From an uncultured Oscillospiraceae bacterium (lineage in GTDB: Bacteria > Bacillota > Clostridia > Oscillospirales > Oscillospiraceae), in the NCBI GenBank assembly GCA_944385405.1, contig CALWXB010000001.1, positions 62,001 to 126,000 on the forward strand: a stretch of DNA of 64,000 bases. Direction: 5' to 3'. Positions 38,679 to 46,900 of the stretch are shown one piece after another. The translations under genes and the position numbers were made by a program. How positions within the stretch are numbered: position 1 is the first letter of the stretch; every line of letters starts with the position of its first letter. The notes below the pieces were generated by a model. The model did not search any database. It worked only from the letters and a program-made list of their open reading frames with translations, and had not been told where the DNA came from.

Positions 38679-38930
38679 GTGTGCCCTATTACGATTGGTG
38701 AGGCTGTGCGGCAAAGGATTATCGAACTGTGCCAAAAGCAGGATATTTCCATCAACGCCCTGTGTATTCGCAGCGGCGTGACCCAGTCCACAGTGAACAA
38801 CATTGTCAGCGGACGCAACAACAGCACCACGGTTTCGACCATTCAAAAACTCTGCGATGGTCTTGGCATTACCATTATCGACTTTTTCAATTCAGACTTG
38901 TTTTTGGATCTGGAGCAGGAGATCAAATGA
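38679..38930 (+). CDS. XRE-family regulator
   Basis: 83 aa. A compact helix-turn-helix protein: AVRQRIIELCQKQDISINAL, then CIRSGVTQSTVNNIVSGRNN as the recognition part, and a short tail with IIDFFNSDLFLDLEQEI. It starts with GTG at 38679, since a stop lies 10 nt upstream in frame. It is divergent from the 702-aa membrane protein, with two distinct palindromes in the 140-nt gap, consistent with a repressor of that gene and of itself. Confidence 0.85.
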   Translation: MCPITIGEAVRQRIIELCQKQDISINALCIRSGVTQSTVNNIVSGRNNSTTVSTIQKLCDGLGITIIDFFNSDLFLDLEQEIK

Positions 38931-38963
38931 CACCCCGGACAATTGTCCAGGGTGTCATTTTTT
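38928..38963 (+). terminator. Terminator of the XRE gene
   Basis: TGACACCC ... GGGTGTCA with inner GGACAATTGTCC, starting at the stop codon, followed by six T residues. Confidence 0.85.
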
Positions 38964-39144
38964 ATAGTTCGGCCCGGGTGCGGATATACGCCTCCACAGC
39001 CTGCCGGGGGATCCGCCAGACCCGACCGTTCCGGTAGGCTTTGAGATCCCGGCTGTTTAAGAGCCGGTACAGCGCATTCTTGCCGATCTTCAGGGCCTCA
39101 CAGGCCTCCTCAGCAGTCAGCAGGTCATCGTACTGCTCCAGCAT
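38962..39144 (-). CDS. Excisionase-like (Xis/MerR-type HTH) DNA-binding protein
   Basis: 60 aa from ATG at 39144, preceded by GCGGAAAGGAGTGCAGCC; a longer frame upstream overlaps the neighbouring gene. Sequence MLEQYDDLLTAEEACEALKI, then GKNALYRLLNSRDLKAYRNG and RVWRIPRQAVEAYI is a textbook excisionase-type winged helix. Such proteins direct excision of integrated elements or regulate their transfer genes. It overlaps the upstream gene by 20 nt. Confidence 0.88.
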   Translation of the reverse strand: MLEQYDDLLTAEEACEALKIGKNALYRLLNSRDLKAYRNGRVWRIPRQAVEAYIRTRAEL

Positions 39145-39457
39145 GGCTGCACTCCTTTCCGCAGTTGGCACAGTCTGCAACGCTGCACACAGGGCAGAGG
39201 CAGTTCTTTGGCAGAGTCGCTTTCTTCTTTCGGCTGCGGCGTTTCCGCTGTCCAGACCTCCGGCGCAATTCGTCTACCTGATGACATACAGCTGCCTCTC
39301 CGCGGCCAAACAGAAGCACAATGTCCGACAGATCTTCCCCGCCGTAGTACAGCGCTTCCAACTGCTCGGTGTCTTCCGGACTCCAATACTCCCCAAAATG
39401 TTCCGGTACTTTGTCTCCGCTTCTTATGGCAATCAGTAGGCTTCTTTTGCTTTTCAT
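39125..39457 (-). CDS. Small SANT/HTH-like protein with Cys-rich tail
   Basis: 110 aa. The middle reads EYWSPEDTEQLEALYYGGED and continues LSDIVLLFGRGEAAVCHQVDEL, resembling a Myb/SANT-type helix-turn-helix (trp-led pattern) seen in small element-borne proteins. A basic linker (RRRSGQRKRRSRKKK) and a Cys-rich end (CLCPVCSVADCANCGKEC) suggest a zinc knuckle. AGGAGGTATGATAACCG precedes the ATG. It is the first gene of a two-gene unit with the Xis-like protein. Function is unknown; DNA binding is likely. Confidence 0.72.
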   Translation of the reverse strand: MKSKRSLLIAIRSGDKVPEHFGEYWSPEDTEQLEALYYGGEDLSDIVLLFGRGEAAVCHQVDELRRRSGQRKRRSRKKKATLPKNCLCPVCSVADCANCGKECSHAGAVR

Positions 39458-39499
39458 CGGTTATCATACCTCCTTTTCGATTATTGGAATGTTAGATTG

Positions 39500-39513
39500 T
39501 TTTTTCGAAAAAA
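39500..39513. promoter_or_regulatory. 14-nt palindrome in the divergent promoter region
   Basis: TTTTTTCGAAAAAA midway between the SANT-like gene (minus) and the 147-aa gene (plus). A TATTAT at 39532-39537 is a plausible plus-strand -10. Confidence 0.4.
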
Positions 39514-39596
39514 CGAGGTACCGTGATTGGATATTATCCTCCTGGATATACCCTGGGGCTACCAGGGGGAAATAAAATTACCAGGAGGAATACAAA

Positions 39597-40040
39597 ATGG
39601 AAAAGTCTACTTTTGTTTCGCTGGGTGGGGATGTGACGTTGGACAGTCTTCAGGATGTATTCGGCCAAATGGCCTCGAATATATCCGGGATAGACGTTCC
39701 CTCTCAGTTTTGCCAGCTGGCGCAGCGCTGTCTGGCGGACGGGATCTTTTCCATCCAGGATGCGGACAGAGATGATTCGGACGGAACCAAGCCGGTGGTT
39801 TATCTGATTGGAGAGGATTATGGCTTTACAATCAAGGCTTTTCGGACCGTCTGCGACCGAATGTCACAAAGTACTCCGGTGATTGCGCAAACCCTTTCGG
39901 AAGCGGGACTTCTGCGGGGGAAACGCACCAATGCCACTACTGTGCAGACCAGGATCCCTGTAACGAACGTTTACGGTAATTGCCGCTACGTGGGGGTCTA
40001 CCGGATCGCCCAAGAAGATATTATGAGTGAACTGTTCTAA
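39597..40040 (+). CDS. 147-aa protein of unknown function, partner of a HerA-like ATPase
   Basis: No family recognised. It starts MEKSTFVSLGGDVTLDSLQD. A central acidic segment (IQDADRDDSDGTKP) is followed by YLIGEDYGFTIKAFRTVCDR and a probable winged-helix-like end (AQTLSEAGLLRGKRTNATTV then RIPVTNVYGNCRYVGVYRIA). There is no membrane segment. AGGAGGAATACAAA gives a strong ribosome site. The ATPase gene follows after 11 nt and then a 37-aa ORF and the serine recombinase with short gaps, so all four are likely one operon. Confidence 0.7.
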   Translation: MEKSTFVSLGGDVTLDSLQDVFGQMASNISGIDVPSQFCQLAQRCLADGIFSIQDADRDDSDGTKPVVYLIGEDYGFTIKAFRTVCDRMSQSTPVIAQTLSEAGLLRGKRTNATTVQTRIPVTNVYGNCRYVGVYRIAQEDIMSELF

Positions 40041-40051
40041 AGGAGGAAACT

Positions 40052-41053
40052 ATGCTGGAATTGACTTTGGGCCGCCGCGCAGATGGACAAGCCATCACCA
40101 CGGCAGGAAGAGAAAACCCCCACATTTTTGTGGACGGCATCAGCGGGGCTGGAAAAAGTTTCAAGCTAAAACGGCTTGCAGAAGATGCAGTATGCCAGGG
40201 AGCACAGGTCATCGCGTTCGACTACACCGGCGATTTTGCGGCGTATATGCCGCCGGAAGGATTACCCCTCCGGCGGATGGATGTATCGAGTGAGGAATTG
40301 CAAATCAATCCTCTGTCCCCCGCTTCTGGTGCTCCTGCGTCTGTCCGGGGTCAGCGGCTGGTCCATCTGCTGCTGGCGGGGTACCGCCTAGGAACCCGGG
40401 CCTGTGTGGACTTGATGGATGCTGCCGTTCAATATTTGGAGTCTGGGCCAGAGATTCCAACCGTTTCCGGCCTGGTAGAATACATTGAACAGGTCTGTCC
40501 AATGACCAGAGGGCTTGCATCTGCATTGGAACCTTTAAAAGGTCTCTCTCGCCTGATTACCAGCGGACCGGAAGAGATTAACGTAAAGCTGAACTTGCCA
40601 GGGCTCCTGATTTTGGAGTTCAGACAGGTGGAGTCCGCTTGGATGCGGCAGCTGATGATAGAACTTCTTCTGCGGGTCATCTGGGACAGCCGGACTTCCA
40701 CGGCTGCAGGTAATCCGAATCCGTTGATCCTGCTGCTGGACGAGTGCCAAAATTTAAATTGGAGAAAGGATGGAATGCCCGTACGCATTTTGCGCGAAGG
40801 GCGAAAGTTTGAGATCGGCGGCTGGTTTGCTAGTCAATGGGTCGAAAACGAGTGTGCAAAGGCGGCTCTGCGGGAAGCAGCCGTGCAGATGCACTTCCGT
40901 CAGGATCAGGATGCAGCGACAAAGCTGGCTCGAACGATGGCATCCAATAATCGGGAAAAACGGGAGCGGTATACGCGGCTCATTCGTTCCCTCCCCAGAG
41001 GTTCCTTTATCGTGGAGAATCCTTGCTGCGGAATTTGTCTTGGACATATGTAA
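40052..41053 (+). CDS. HerA/FtsK-like ATPase
   Basis: 333 aa. Walker A is DGISGAGKSFKLKRLAEDAV near residue 30, Walker B LILLLDECQNL near residue 225, and a downstream REGRKFEIGGWFASQW resembles the sensor/arginine-finger region of HerA/VirB4-type ring ATPases. HerA proteins pump or translocate DNA with nuclease or NurA partners, and some HerA pairs act in phage defence. Here the partner would be the 147-aa protein. Since it is cotranscribed with a serine recombinase, a role in movement or replication of the island is at least as likely as defence. AAGGAGGAAACT precedes the ATG. Confidence 0.82.
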   Translation: MLELTLGRRADGQAITTAGRENPHIFVDGISGAGKSFKLKRLAEDAVCQGAQVIAFDYTGDFAAYMPPEGLPLRRMDVSSEELQINPLSPASGAPASVRGQRLVHLLLAGYRLGTRACVDLMDAAVQYLESGPEIPTVSGLVEYIEQVCPMTRGLASALEPLKGLSRLITSGPEEINVKLNLPGLLILEFRQVESAWMRQLMIELLLRVIWDSRTSTAAGNPNPLILLLDECQNLNWRKDGMPVRILREGRKFEIGGWFASQWVENECAKAALREAAVQMHFRQDQDAATKLARTMASNNREKRERYTRLIRSLPRGSFIVENPCCGICLGHM

Positions 41054-41085
41054 GTAATGGCGTTGTATTGATGGAGGTAAGAATT

Positions 41086-41199
41086 ATGTTGGACACGATC
41101 GACGTTCGGACTTTGGCGATCAAGCTGATCGAGGCACTGGTAGAACAGCGGGCCGTCAACCGGGCAACTTATGAAAATATTTTGAAAAAATACGGATAA
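41086..41199 (+). CDS. 37-aa small protein upstream of the recombinase
   Basis: ORF beginning MLDTIDVRTLAIKLIEALVE and ending ILKKYG, with GGAGGTAAGAATT as a good ribosome site. It lies 32 nt after the ATPase gene and 36 nt before the recombinase. The peptide is a likely amphipathic helical pair with no known motif. Short ORFs at this place are common in clostridial serine-recombinase elements; a directionality or regulatory function is a guess. Confidence 0.65.
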   Translation: MLDTIDVRTLAIKLIEALVEQRAVNRATYENILKKYG

Positions 41200-41235
41200 T
41201 TCGTCTGTTTAGGCGATTAGAAGGAGGTGATTTTG

Positions 41236-43065
41236 ATGGGCAACGCCCTGCAACAGCCCGCCATGCGGCGGGTGGCCATCTATGGCCGCGTCTCCACGGA
41301 ACACGAGGCTCAGCTCTCTGCCTTTGAGAACCAGCAGGCCTGGTACGAGGGCGTTGCCCGTCAACACGAAGAGTGGGCCATTGTTGACCGGTACTACGAT
41401 GAGGGAATTACCGGAACTGCAGCCAAGAAGCGCCCCGCATTTATGCGGATGCTGGCAGATGCCCGGCAGGGGAAATTTGACTTGGTCGTCACAAGAGAGG
41501 TGTGCCGCTTTGCCCGGAACACCGTTGATACTCTGACGGTTACACGTGAGTTGAGCAAGCTGGGGATAGAGGTCTATTTCATCCAAGACAATATCTGGAC
41601 GATGGATGGAGACGGTGAGCTCAGGCTGACAATCATGGCGACGTTGGCCCAGGAGGAAAGCCGCAAGATCTCCGAGCGGGTCCGAGCCGGGCAAAAGATC
41701 AGCCGAGAAAAGGGTGTTCTCTACGGAACCGGAAACATCCTTGGGTATGACCGGGTGGGTGACACCTACCGAATCAATCCGGAGCAGGCCTACGCCGTCC
41801 GGAAAATCTTCGAGTTGTACGATCAGGGGTGGGGATACAAACGGATCTGCGCGGATCTGGTGCGGCTGGGCTGTAAAAATGCCAGCGGCAACGTGGAGTG
41901 GAACGTGGATCGGATCGGTCGTATCCTGCGAAACGCCACCTACAAGGGCTACATTGGCTACAACAAGTCCCACAGCGACGGTTATCTGACCCAGAAGCGT
42001 ATCAATCATCGGGACGAAGAGTTTACATATCGCAAAGGAAATTTTGAGCCCATTGTCTCTGAGGAACTTTGGGACAGGTGTGCGGCACTCAGAGAGAAGA
42101 AAAGCGCAAAGCAGCGGGGCGAGGATGGCCGGCTTCGGAAATTTGGGCGCAAGGAACCGCAGTCTGTCTGGTGCACCAAGCTTCGGTGCAGCTGCGGCTC
42201 CTCCTTCCGCCGCTTCCTCTGGCACAAGAACGCCGATGGCAGGAAAACCTACGGCTACGAGTGTTACCGCCAAAAGCGTGAAGTCAGCGGCAAGTATTTG
42301 GCCGCTCATGGCCTGGACGCTGCCCAGGTATGCAGCACAAAAAGCATCCCTTTTTGGCACATTGACCTGATGGCCCTCTGCGTGTTCCGGACTGTCTGGA
42401 GCAATCAGAAGGACGCAGTCTTGCTGGCCTGTGAGATGCTGAAGGAGTGTTCTGTCCAGGATCAGCAGAAAGCCGCAGATATGCGAGGGGCTTTTCAGAA
42501 ACAGCTGGCTGAGCTGGAAAAGAAGCAGGAGGGCCTTCGCAGTATGTGCGCCATGGGGGATATCACCCGCGAGGAGTTCCTCCACGACAGGGAAAAAATT
42601 CAAACGGAAATGGAGCAGCTGCAAGCACGGTTGGCGGATCAGGAGCAGGACTCCTCCGGTCAAGAGTTTGGACTTGATTTGGAGCAGATCCGGCACACTT
42701 TGAATCGATGGGTAGACTTTTCGGGTCCCACAATTTCAGAGGAGCTAATAGATGAATTTATTTTGCAGGTAATTGTCGTGGATGATGATACCTTCAACTG
42801 GACCCTGGATCTGTCCTCCCGCAGTACAGGGAACCGCCGTCTCCGGCCCAGCGAAATTGCCCTCCAGCAATACCGTGAGCGGCAGGCAGTGCAAGGGGCA
42901 CGCAGTGTTCCCATCGACACCGTACTCAGCCGGCATATCACTGATCCGCAGACCATTCTCTCTATCCAGGTTACTCGGGAGGAGGCTGAAGCATACTGTC
43001 ACTCCATCGGCATGAAGTTCTTTGGCAAGAAATGGCGGGACAAAACCATTCTAATCAGCGTTTAG
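41236..43065 (+). CDS. Large serine recombinase
   Basis: 609 aa from ATG at 41236, 8 nt after AAGGAGG; GTG and TTG codons slightly upstream are less well placed. The N-terminal resolvase domain has VAIYGRVSTEHEAQ with the catalytic Ser, and the Arg-rich REVCRFARNTVDT region. The recombinase domain follows (GNILGYDRVGDTYRINPEQA), then a zinc ribbon (LRCSCGSSF ... YECYRQ), then a coiled coil (about residues 400-470), the full large-serine-integrase layout. It is the best candidate for the enzyme that inserted the island in ppdK. A hairpin at 43069-43098 follows. Confidence 0.95.
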   Translation: MGNALQQPAMRRVAIYGRVSTEHEAQLSAFENQQAWYEGVARQHEEWAIVDRYYDEGITGTAAKKRPAFMRMLADARQGKFDLVVTREVCRFARNTVDTLTVTRELSKLGIEVYFIQDNIWTMDGDGELRLTIMATLAQEESRKISERVRAGQKISREKGVLYGTGNILGYDRVGDTYRINPEQAYAVRKIFELYDQGWGYKRICADLVRLGCKNASGNVEWNVDRIGRILRNATYKGYIGYNKSHSDGYLTQKRINHRDEEFTYRKGNFEPIVSEELWDRCAALREKKSAKQRGEDGRLRKFGRKEPQSVWCTKLRCSCGSSFRRFLWHKNADGRKTYGYECYRQKREVSGKYLAAHGLDAAQVCSTKSIPFWHIDLMALCVFRTVWSNQKDAVLLACEMLKECSVQDQQKAADMRGAFQKQLAELEKKQEGLRSMCAMGDITREEFLHDREKIQTEMEQLQARLADQEQDSSGQEFGLDLEQIRHTLNRWVDFSGPTISEELIDEFILQVIVVDDDTFNWTLDLSSRSTGNRRLRPSEIALQQYRERQAVQGARSVPIDTVLSRHITDPQTILSIQVTREEAEAYCHSIGMKFFGKKWRDKTILISV

Positions 43066-43068
43066 GCA

Positions 43069-43102
43069 CCCATCCAGCGGAAAAACCCGCTGGATGGGCT
43101 GT
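43069..43102 (+). terminator. Probable terminator of the recombinase operon
   Basis: CCCATCCAGCGG / CCGCTGGATGGG stem just past the stop; the T-tract is poor, so termination may be partial. Confidence 0.55.
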
Positions 43103-43120
43103 CTTACCCCTCAATTTTTC

Positions 43121-43149
43121 TTGCATATATAGCAAAATTCAGCTATAAT
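43121..43149 (+). promoter_or_regulatory. Promoter of the toxin-antitoxin pair
   Basis: TTGCAT (43121-43126), 17-nt spacer, TATAAT (43144-43149); antitoxin start 46 nt downstream. Confidence 0.78.
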
Positions 43150-43195
43150 ATAAATATAATTTTGCAATATCGTGATTCGAGAGGAGACGTTTTAT

Positions 43196-43477
43196 ATGAA
43201 GATCAAGCCAAGTGCGTCTATCCGTCAGAACTACAATGAGATTTCGGCGCTCTGCAAATCCACCGGTGAGCCGGTTTACCTGACCAAAAACGGCGAAGGG
43301 GATCTGGTGGTCATGGACATTGAGGCATTCGCCCGGCGGGAAAAGATGCTGAAGCTCCGGGAGGAACTGCTTGACATTGAGGAGGATCGTCTGCACGGCG
43401 CGCCGGACTACTCGGTGGACGAGGTCGCGGCTATGATGGAGCGGGCCGTGACGGAGGTACGCCATGCCGGAGCATGA
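43196..43477 (+). CDS. Phd/YefM-type antitoxin
   Basis: 93 aa from ATG at 43196 after GAGGAGACGTTTT. Type II antitoxin fold: SIRQNYNEISALCKSTGEPV, then YLTKNGEGDLVVMDIEAFAR, the hallmark of Phd/YefM proteins, followed by an acidic helical tail that would wrap the toxin. It should bind the toxin and repress its own promoter. Its stop overlaps the toxin start by 14 nt. Confidence 0.92.
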   Translation: MKIKPSASIRQNYNEISALCKSTGEPVYLTKNGEGDLVVMDIEAFARREKMLKLREELLDIEEDRLHGAPDYSVDEVAAMMERAVTEVRHAGA

Positions 43478-43787
43478 GGACGTGTATCAGGTCATTGTGT
43501 CCAAGCGCGCGGCGCAGCAGCTGGTAGAGCACGCCGCGTTCGCATCAGGGTTGGAGGAGCGGCTGGGCTATCAGCTGATTGACGACTTTCGGAAAGCCGC
43601 AGATTCTCTGCAGCGATTCCCCTACCGCAATCCCATCCTGCGCTCAGAGGTCTTTACTGCCGAAAAATATCGGAAAATGGTGTTTGACAAGTGGCACCTC
43701 TTGATTTATCAGGTCAAAGATGATAAAGTGTACATTGAATATGTGATAGATGGACGGCAGGACTATCAGTGGCTGCTGACCCCATAA
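43464..43787 (+). CDS. ParE/RelE-family toxin
   Basis: 107 aa. The C-terminal half reads FPYRNPILRSEVFTAEKYRK, then MVFDKWHLLIYQVKDDKVYI and EYVIDGRQDYQWLL, typical of the ParE branch of the RelE/ParE fold (the YRK and DGRQDY motifs). RelE types cleave mRNA at the ribosome, ParE types poison gyrase; the sequence leans to ParE. GGAGG within the antitoxin coding sequence serves its ATG. As the last gene of the island it probably stabilises it. Confidence 0.9.
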   Translation: MPEHEDVYQVIVSKRAAQQLVEHAAFASGLEERLGYQLIDDFRKAADSLQRFPYRNPILRSEVFTAEKYRKMVFDKWHLLIYQVKDDKVYIEYVIDGRQDYQWLLTP

Positions 43788-43806
43788 CGATTTCCTTACA
43801 ATATCT

Positions 43807-43842
43807 GTGGCCGCCCAGGCTGCCATCAAGGACGCCAAGTAA
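43807..43842 (+). pseudogene. Displaced 3' end of ppdK
   Basis: Codons GTG GCC GCC CAG GCT GCC, then ATC AAG GAC GCC AAG TAA, i.e. VAAQAAIKDAK and stop. The peptide matches the expected PPDK tail (compare ppdK's current RLAAAQANIK ending) and uses the same codon set (GCC, ATC, AAG). It has no start or body, and a strong terminator follows. I interpret it as the original end of ppdK separated by the island. Confidence 0.68.
43808..43815 (+). other. Putative right attachment core
   Basis: TGGCCGCC, same phase relative to the PPDK reading frame as at 26722-26729. AT-rich island sequence precedes it and GC-rich native sequence follows. Confidence 0.5.
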
Positions 43843-43860
43843 ATCCCTCCCCCGTCTCAA

Positions 43861-43896
43861 ACACCGCCGCCTGCAGCCGCAGGCGGCGGTGTTTTC
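43861..43896 (+). terminator. Probable native ppdK terminator
   Basis: ACACCGCCGCCTGC / GCAGGCGGCGGTGT stem with 4-nt loop, then TTTTC. It lies 19 nt after the displaced ppdK stop codon. Confidence 0.75.
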
Positions 43897-43898
43897 AT

Positions 43899-43934
43899 AA
43901 AAAACACACCCCGCGCCGCATGGCGCGGGGTGTG
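43899..43934 (-). terminator. Terminator of the SLH protein gene
   Basis: CACACCCCGCGCC / GGCGCGGGGTGTG stem with T6 on the minus strand, 7 nt after the stop at 43941. Confidence 0.88.
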
Positions 43935-43940
43935 CTGCGT

Positions 43941-46900
43941 TCAGGAGAACATTTGATGATAGCGGCCCAGAACAGCAGCCGCCTCCGCCCGGGTGATGGT
44001 CCGGCCAGGGGCCAGCATCCCGTCGCTGCCGCCGTTCAGGATCCCCAGCCGCAGCGCCCAGGCCACGGCATCCTGGGCCCACTGGCCCACGCCGCCGCTG
44101 TCGGGATGGGAATCCATCTCCTCCAGCGCCTGCGCCGTCACGGCGGGACTGCCCGCCAGCCGGTACAGCATGGCCACCAGCTGTCCCCGGGTGACCGCGC
44201 CGGCGGGCGCCGTGCCGTCGGAGACGCCCTGGGCCACGGCCCAGTCCTGCGCCTGCTGGTACCAGGGCTGCCCGCCGTCCACGTCCTGGCCGTCCATCCG
44301 GGCCAGTACCGTCCACACCATGGCCCGGCTCATGGAGCCCGCGGGGGAGAAGGTGTGCTCCGTGGTGCCCCGCATGAGGCCGTTGGCCGCGGCGTAACCC
44401 GCCGCGCCGTAGTACCAGGCGTCCGCCGCCACATCGTCGTAGGGATTCACCCAACCGTCAGGCGCCGTGGGGTCCGCGGCCCGTTCCAGGCGGAAGGCAA
44501 CGGTCACCCGCACGGTGCCGGCGGGCATGGAGAAGATATAGCCATCGCCGCCGACCGCCTGCACAGGGATCTCTGTCCCGTCGGCGCGCATCACGGTCAC
44601 GGCATCCATCGCATAGCCCGGATCCGGAACAGCGGTGACGGTCACCGTCTGTCCAGCCGCCGCCTGCTGCGGGGAAACCCGGACCGTGCCATGCTCCGTC
44701 TGCTCCAGCGCCACCGCATAGCGCGGCGCACTGCCGGAAGAGGCGCCGCCGGAGGGGCGCTGGGACACCGGGCATACCGTCCAGATTCCCCCCTCCTGCG
44801 TCAGCTCATAGCCGTCGGCGGCAGTCAGAGCCGGCGCCTCCACGCGGTCGGCCAGCATCAGGGAGAACCGTTTGTCGCCGGAGACCCGGGCGCTGAGGTC
44901 GCTGGCCAGCACCGTCACGATGCCGCCGTCTGCCACTGTGTCCAGGGCGTCCTGCAGGCTGGCGTACCGGACACCGTCCACTTCAGCCTCCGCGCCCACT
45001 GCGGTGACTGTGAAGGGACTGAAGCCGTGGGGATTCTCGAAGGTCAGCCCCTGAGCCCCTACCGTGCCCTCATACACATAGGTGACGCCGCCCTTGCGGT
45101 GGTGGACATAGAGGGCTTCATCCGCTCCGGCGAAGCCCGCCGGCAGCGGGATGGTCACCGTCACCTGCTCGGTAACGGCCAGCGGCATGGCGTCGCCGAT
45201 CTGCATGGCGTTGGTCTGTCCAGGGTCCTGGGGCAGGCAGATATCCTCTCCCGCCTGTACATCCGCCGTAGTGGCCACCGTGATATACATAGGCGAGATA
45301 TCCAGGGAAAAGGCTTTCTGTCCATCCTGCGCCACGGTGGCGTTGGTGACGGACACGCTGAGATAGGGCACGATCACGATCCGCACGTCGGCGGCAGTGA
45401 CGGTGGTATCCGGGATCGCCGCGTCCAGCGCCTCCGTCACCGTCTGTCCGGCCACCGTGGTCTCCGGGGTGATCGCATTCTCGCCGGCCACTGTTCCCGC
45501 GGCGGCGGTGAGCTGATGGGAATTGACCAGCGTATCGCCGCCGCTGATCTCCTCCGCCACCCGATCCGCCAGCTCCTGCTCAGCCTGGGAGCCGTCGGAG
45601 ACGGCGTTGGTGGTCTGATTGCCCGCCGAGCCGCCCACCTGCGCGGGCGTGCTGCCGCCGGCGTCCGTCACCATGGCGGCGTAACCGCTTTGGTTGCTGG
45701 GCACCGCCACCTTTCCGGGCGCCAGATAGGCGTTGGGCGCGCTGGTATAGTGGCCGCCGGTGATGAAGCCAGTGCAGTCCTCACTGTAGACGGCATTGAC
45801 GCCGCCGTTGATGCTGCGGAAGCTGCCGCCGGCCACGGACAGCGACACCTGGGCCACGGCCTCCGGCGGATTCCCCTGGGGATTGCATTCGTAAAGGGCG
45901 GTGTAGCCCGCGATGGTGCCGCCGGTGATGACGACGGAGACCGGGAGCCGGGTCGTATGCTGCGCCACCGCCACGCCGGCGCCGGTGACGGTGGTGCCGT
46001 TGCCGTTGGGCAGTACCGAAAAGGGCACAGAGGTGCCGGTGACCTCGGCGTCGCCGGAGATCCGCAGGCTTCCGGCCCGCAGCTCGATCCCCGTGCCGCC
46101 GGTGACAGCGGCCCCTTCCACGTTCCAGGCGGCATAGCCCGCGCCGTAGATGCCGGTGCTGCTCTCTCCGGAGGCCATCACCCGGGCCGTCTCATGCAGG
46201 GTGATGACGGGATAGTTCACCTGATTTTGAATGATCCCGTTGACATAGAGGGCGTTGCCCGGTACGTCCGTCCCCTCCGCCGGGGACTTCAGCGTCCCGT
46301 GGATCTCCAGCCGCACGCCGCAGGCCTTGTCGCCGGTCTGCCGGACCATGACGCCGGCCCAGCCGCCCAGCGTGACATCTCTGCCCACCGTCAGCACGGA
46401 GTAGTCCCGGTCCGCCTCGTCCGTGGACCCGTAGGCGGTCACGGCGGCCAGCCGGTCGCCCGCCGTCTCGGTGACGGTGCCCCTGCCGGTGAGCGTCAGG
46501 CTGCCGTGGATGAGCCGGATGGGCTCCTCCTCCCGGGACAGCGTGTGCCCGTTGAGATCAATGGTGCAGGCCATGCCGCTGTCCAGGACGATCTGCTCCG
46601 TGATGTCCCGCAGCAGCGTCACAGTCCCGCCATCCGCTGCTGCAGCCACAGCCCCGGCCAGGGAGGCATACATGGTGCCGTCCTCCCCTCGGGCGGCAGG
46701 CCCCAGGACCGTGAAGGTGCCGTCGCCGTTGTCTGCCGCCGTACAAGCCCGGGCCAGATAATCGGAGACGCCGTCGTCGGCAAAGGTACCGCCGGAGACC
46801 TCCAGACTGCCCAGAAGTCCGTCCACATACAGCGTCTCCCGCCCGGAGCCGGGCCGGAAGGTCCCGCCGTGGATACACACCAGGGCCTCCTGCCGGTCGC

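Noticed and set aside
39117..39467. 116-codon minus-strand frame beginning MITDEKQKKP
   Set aside because: It uses an ATG inside the spacing of the ribosome site and is out of frame with the SANT-like 110-aa protein, whose composition and overlap with the Xis gene are convincing.
41227..41235. Start of the recombinase at GTG 41227
   Set aside because: It lies on the ribosome site itself; ATG 41236 has the correct 8-nt spacing.
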